Below, one piece after another: positions 5,112 to 6,925 of a stretch of DNA of 6,925 bases (positions within the stretch are counted from its first letter, which is position 1; every line of letters begins with the position of its first letter). Both the position numbers and the translations under genes were made by a program. The stretch is from Bacteroidales bacterium (GTDB lineage: Bacteria; Bacteroidota; Bacteroidia; Bacteroidales; UBA4181). Below the pieces are notes generated by a model. It ran no database searches, was not told the DNA's origin, and saw nothing but the letters and a program-made list of their open reading frames with translations. The stretch covers positions 1 to 6,925 of the forward strand of contig JAISKR010000205.1 of NCBI GenBank assembly GCA_031260845.1, read 5' to 3'.

Positions 5112-6899
5112 TTATATTAGTATAGATAAATCTGTGTATTCATTGCCATTGTCAACTGTCAATTTCAATCCCAATTCCTTCAACTGTTCGTCGGATATGC
5201 GGGATGGGCTGTCGGTCATTACGTCGCGTCCGGCGTTGTTTTTGGGGAAAGCAATCACGTCGCGGATGCTGTCCAATCCGGCAAACATGGACACGAGGCG
5301 GTCGAAGCCGAAAGCGATGCCTCCATGCGGCGGCGCTCCGTATTTAAAGGCGTTCATCAGGAAGCCGAACTGCGCTTCCGCCTGTTCGGGCGTGAAGCCG
5401 AGCGTGCGGAACATGGTTTGCTGCAAAGCCGCATCGTGGATACGGATAGAGCCGCCGCCGAGTTCCACCCCGTTGACCACGCAATCGTAGGCATTGGCGC
5501 GAATTTTGCTTGGGTCGCTTTCAAAAAAGGGAATATCCTCCGGTTTCGGCGAGGTAAAGGGATGGTGCATGGCGTAGAAACGCTGTGTTTCGTCGTCCCA
5601 CTCAAAAAGCGGGAAATCCACCACCCACAAGGGCGCGAAGGCATCTTTGTCGCGCAATCCGCAACGGTTGCCCATTTCGAGGCGCAACTCGCTCAGTTGC
5701 CCTAAGGTCTTGCGGCGTACGCCTGCCATGATAAGCAAAAGGTCGCCGGGTTGTGCGTTCAGCGTCTTTCCCCATTCGGTCAGTTTGTCGGCTGCGAAAA
5801 ACTTGTCCACCGACGACTGAACACTGCCATCGGCATTGAATTTCACGTATATCAACCCCTGTGCGCCCACCTGCGGACGTTTTACGAAATTGGTCAGTTC
5901 GTCCAACTGCTTTCTTGTATAGACGGCACAGTCTGTGGCACATATAGCCCCGATAAATTCTGCATTGTCGAATACTGAAAAACCGCTGCCCTTTGCCTGA
6001 GCCGTCAATTCGTGTATTTTCATTCCAAAACGCAAGTCGGGCTTGTCGTTGCCATAACTGCTCATTGCTTCGTCGAAGGTCATTCGCAGAAAGGGTTGGT
6101 CAAATTCCACGCCTTTCACCGAGCGGAACATTTGTTTGACAAGTCCTTCAAAAATGCCCAGAATGTCGTCCTGCGTGACGAACGACATTTCGCAGTCAAT
6201 CTGCGTAAACTCAGGCTGACGGTCGGCGCGAAGGTCTTCGTCGCGGAAGCATTTGACAATCTGAAAATAGCGGTCGAAGCCTGCCACCATCAATATCTGC
6301 TTGAAACTTTGCGGCGATTGCGGCAGTGCGTAGAACAGACCTTGATTCATGCGCGAAGGAACCACAAAATCGCGTGCGCCTTCGGGCGTGGACTTGATAA
6401 GCACAGGCGTTTCAATTTCAAGGAATTTCTCGCCGTCCAAATAGCGGCGTATTTCCTGCGCCATGCGGTGGCGAAGTTCCAAGTTGCGGCGGACTGCACC
6501 GCGGCGCAAGTCCAAATAGCGGTATTTCATCCGCAGGTCGTCGCCCCCGTCGGTTTCATCCTCAATGGTAAAGGGCGGTGTGACAGCGCTGTTGAGCACA
6601 GTGAGCCGTTCAACCACGATTTCAATCTCGCCGGTCGGGATTTTGCTGTTTTTGCTGCTTCTTTCGCACACTTTGCCCTCAACCTGAATGACGTATTCGC
6701 GTCCAAGTTCTCCGGCTTCCTTGTACAAAGCGGCATTGACGGTTTCGGTAAACACTAATTGCGTGATACCGTAGCGGTCGCGCAAATCAATAAAAGTCAT
6801 TCCGCTCAGTTCGCGGATGCGCTGCACCCATCCCGCCAAGGTGACGTTTTGTTCTACATGGCTGATATTCAATTCTCCGCAAGTGTTTGTCCGATACAT
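5112..6899 (-). CDS. aspS: Aspartyl-tRNA synthetase, bacterial type
   Basis: AspRS joins aspartate to tRNA-Asp in the cytoplasm. The 595 residues match the bacterial form (E. coli about 590). Order of domains: an N-terminal OB-fold that binds the anticodon (about 1-105, [19 protein letters not shown] at 23-41), the class II catalytic core with motif 1 near 150-166 (FLEIETPVL from 159), [13 protein letters not shown] at 171-183 and motif 2 [14 protein letters not shown] at 218-231, then the bacterial GAD insertion (about 290-420), then [11 protein letters not shown] at 479-489 and motif 3 GIAFGFDRL at 527-535. L31 in the RRELSG-type loop corresponds to the leucine of discriminating enzymes; I infer from this that it charges only tRNA-Asp. 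The last residues (KLTVDN, 579-584) are encoded by one copy of the 18-bp inverted repeat, and the tail [11 protein letters not shown] after it looks non-conserved. The start at 6899 fits [10 protein letters not shown]; the promoter lies at or beyond the window edge. Confidence 0.97.
   Translation of the reverse strand: MYRTNTCGELNISHVEQNVTLAGWVQRIRELSGMTFIDLRDRYGITQLVFTETVNAALYKEAGELGREYVIQVEGKVCERSSKNSKIPTGEIEIVVERLTVLNSAVTPPFTIEDETDGGDDLRMKYRYLDLRRGAVRRNLELRHRMAQEIRRYLDGEKFLEIETPVLIKSTPEGARDFVVPSRMNQGLFYALPQSPQSFKQILMVAGFDRYFQIVKCFRDEDLRADRQPEFTQIDCEMSFVTQDDILGIFEGLVKQMFRSVKGVEFDQPFLRMTFDEAMSSYGNDKPDLRFGMKIHELTAQAKGSGFSVFDNAEFIGAICATDCAVYTRKQLDELTNFVKRPQVGAQGLIYVKFNADGSVQSSVDKFFAADKLTEWGKTLNAQPGDLLLIMAGVRRKTLGQLSELRLEMGNRCGLRDKDAFAPLWVVDFPLFEWDDETQRFYAMHHPFTSPKPEDIPFFESDPSKIRANAYDCVVNGVELGGGSIRIHDAALQQTMFRTLGFTPEQAEAQFGFLMNAFKYGAPPHGGIAFGFDRLVSMFAGLDSIRDVIAFPKNNAGRDVMTDSPSRISDEQLKELGLKLTVDNGNEYTDLSILI
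5147..5164 (-). repeat. 18-bp inverted repeat, copy B (inside the 3' end of aspS)
   Basis: Exact reverse complement of 4217-4234. On the minus strand this copy reads AATTGACAGTTGACAATG and lies in the aspS reading frame, where it encodes most of KLTVDN (residues 579-584), 33 nt of sense codons before the stop. The copies are separated by 912 nt that hold the kinase-like gene. Confidence 0.85.
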
Positions 6900-6925
6900 A
6901 AATCGCTATGTTTGTCTGAATAAAA

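Noticed and set aside
6012..6758. Open frame of 248 codons on the plus strand opposite aspS
   Set aside because: It lies wholly inside the strongly supported aspS gene, its translation resembles no family I know, and such frames are common opposite G+C-rich coding sequence.

Overview
The window looks like a chromosomal segment of a member of the Bacteroidota, most likely Bacteroidales. This rests on protein families that I recall from that group (the NifU-like plus GGGtGRT pair, the long GroES-type protein, the DVNSRFE-type TrpF) and on gene starts that mostly lack Shine-Dalgarno sequences. One start region has a plausible Bacteroidota-type promoter (TTTG, 20 nt, TTATTTTG). I identify the organism by family recognition only; no rRNA is present.

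Layout, left to right. (1) Positions 1-488, plus strand: the 3' end of an AT-rich gene for a PmeII-like type II restriction endonuclease. Its 5' part, and presumably a partner methyltransferase, lie outside the window. (2) 589-2306, plus strand: a two-gene operon of a NifU/IscU-like scaffold-type protein and a GGGtGRT protein. It has a promoter candidate in front, a strong internal ribosome binding site and a clear intrinsic terminator behind. (3) 2394-2774, plus strand: a single GroES/Cpn10-family protein with no groEL beside it. (4) 2791-6899, minus strand, convergent with the groES-like gene: a tightly packed run read as aspS, a P-loop cytidylate-kinase-like gene, trpC and trpF, with gaps of 6, 28 and 10 nt.

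Functionally, the right half joins translation (aspartyl-tRNA synthetase) with two consecutive steps of tryptophan synthesis: TrpF isomerises phosphoribosylanthranilate and TrpC then makes indole-3-glycerol phosphate. The kinase-like gene between them is the odd member. It has a cytidylate-kinase-type N-terminal half and a C-terminal part that reads like a ParB/sulfiredoxin-fold segment. It is also bracketed by a perfect 18-bp inverted repeat, one copy of which forms part of the aspS coding end.

The two best candidates for poorly described biology are the NifU-like/GGGtGRT operon, whose proteins carry many cysteines but whose role I do not know, and the kinase/ParB-like fusion with its flanking inverted repeats. 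No tRNA, rRNA, CRISPR array or complete insertion sequence is visible, and no gene-free stretch exceeds about 100 bases.
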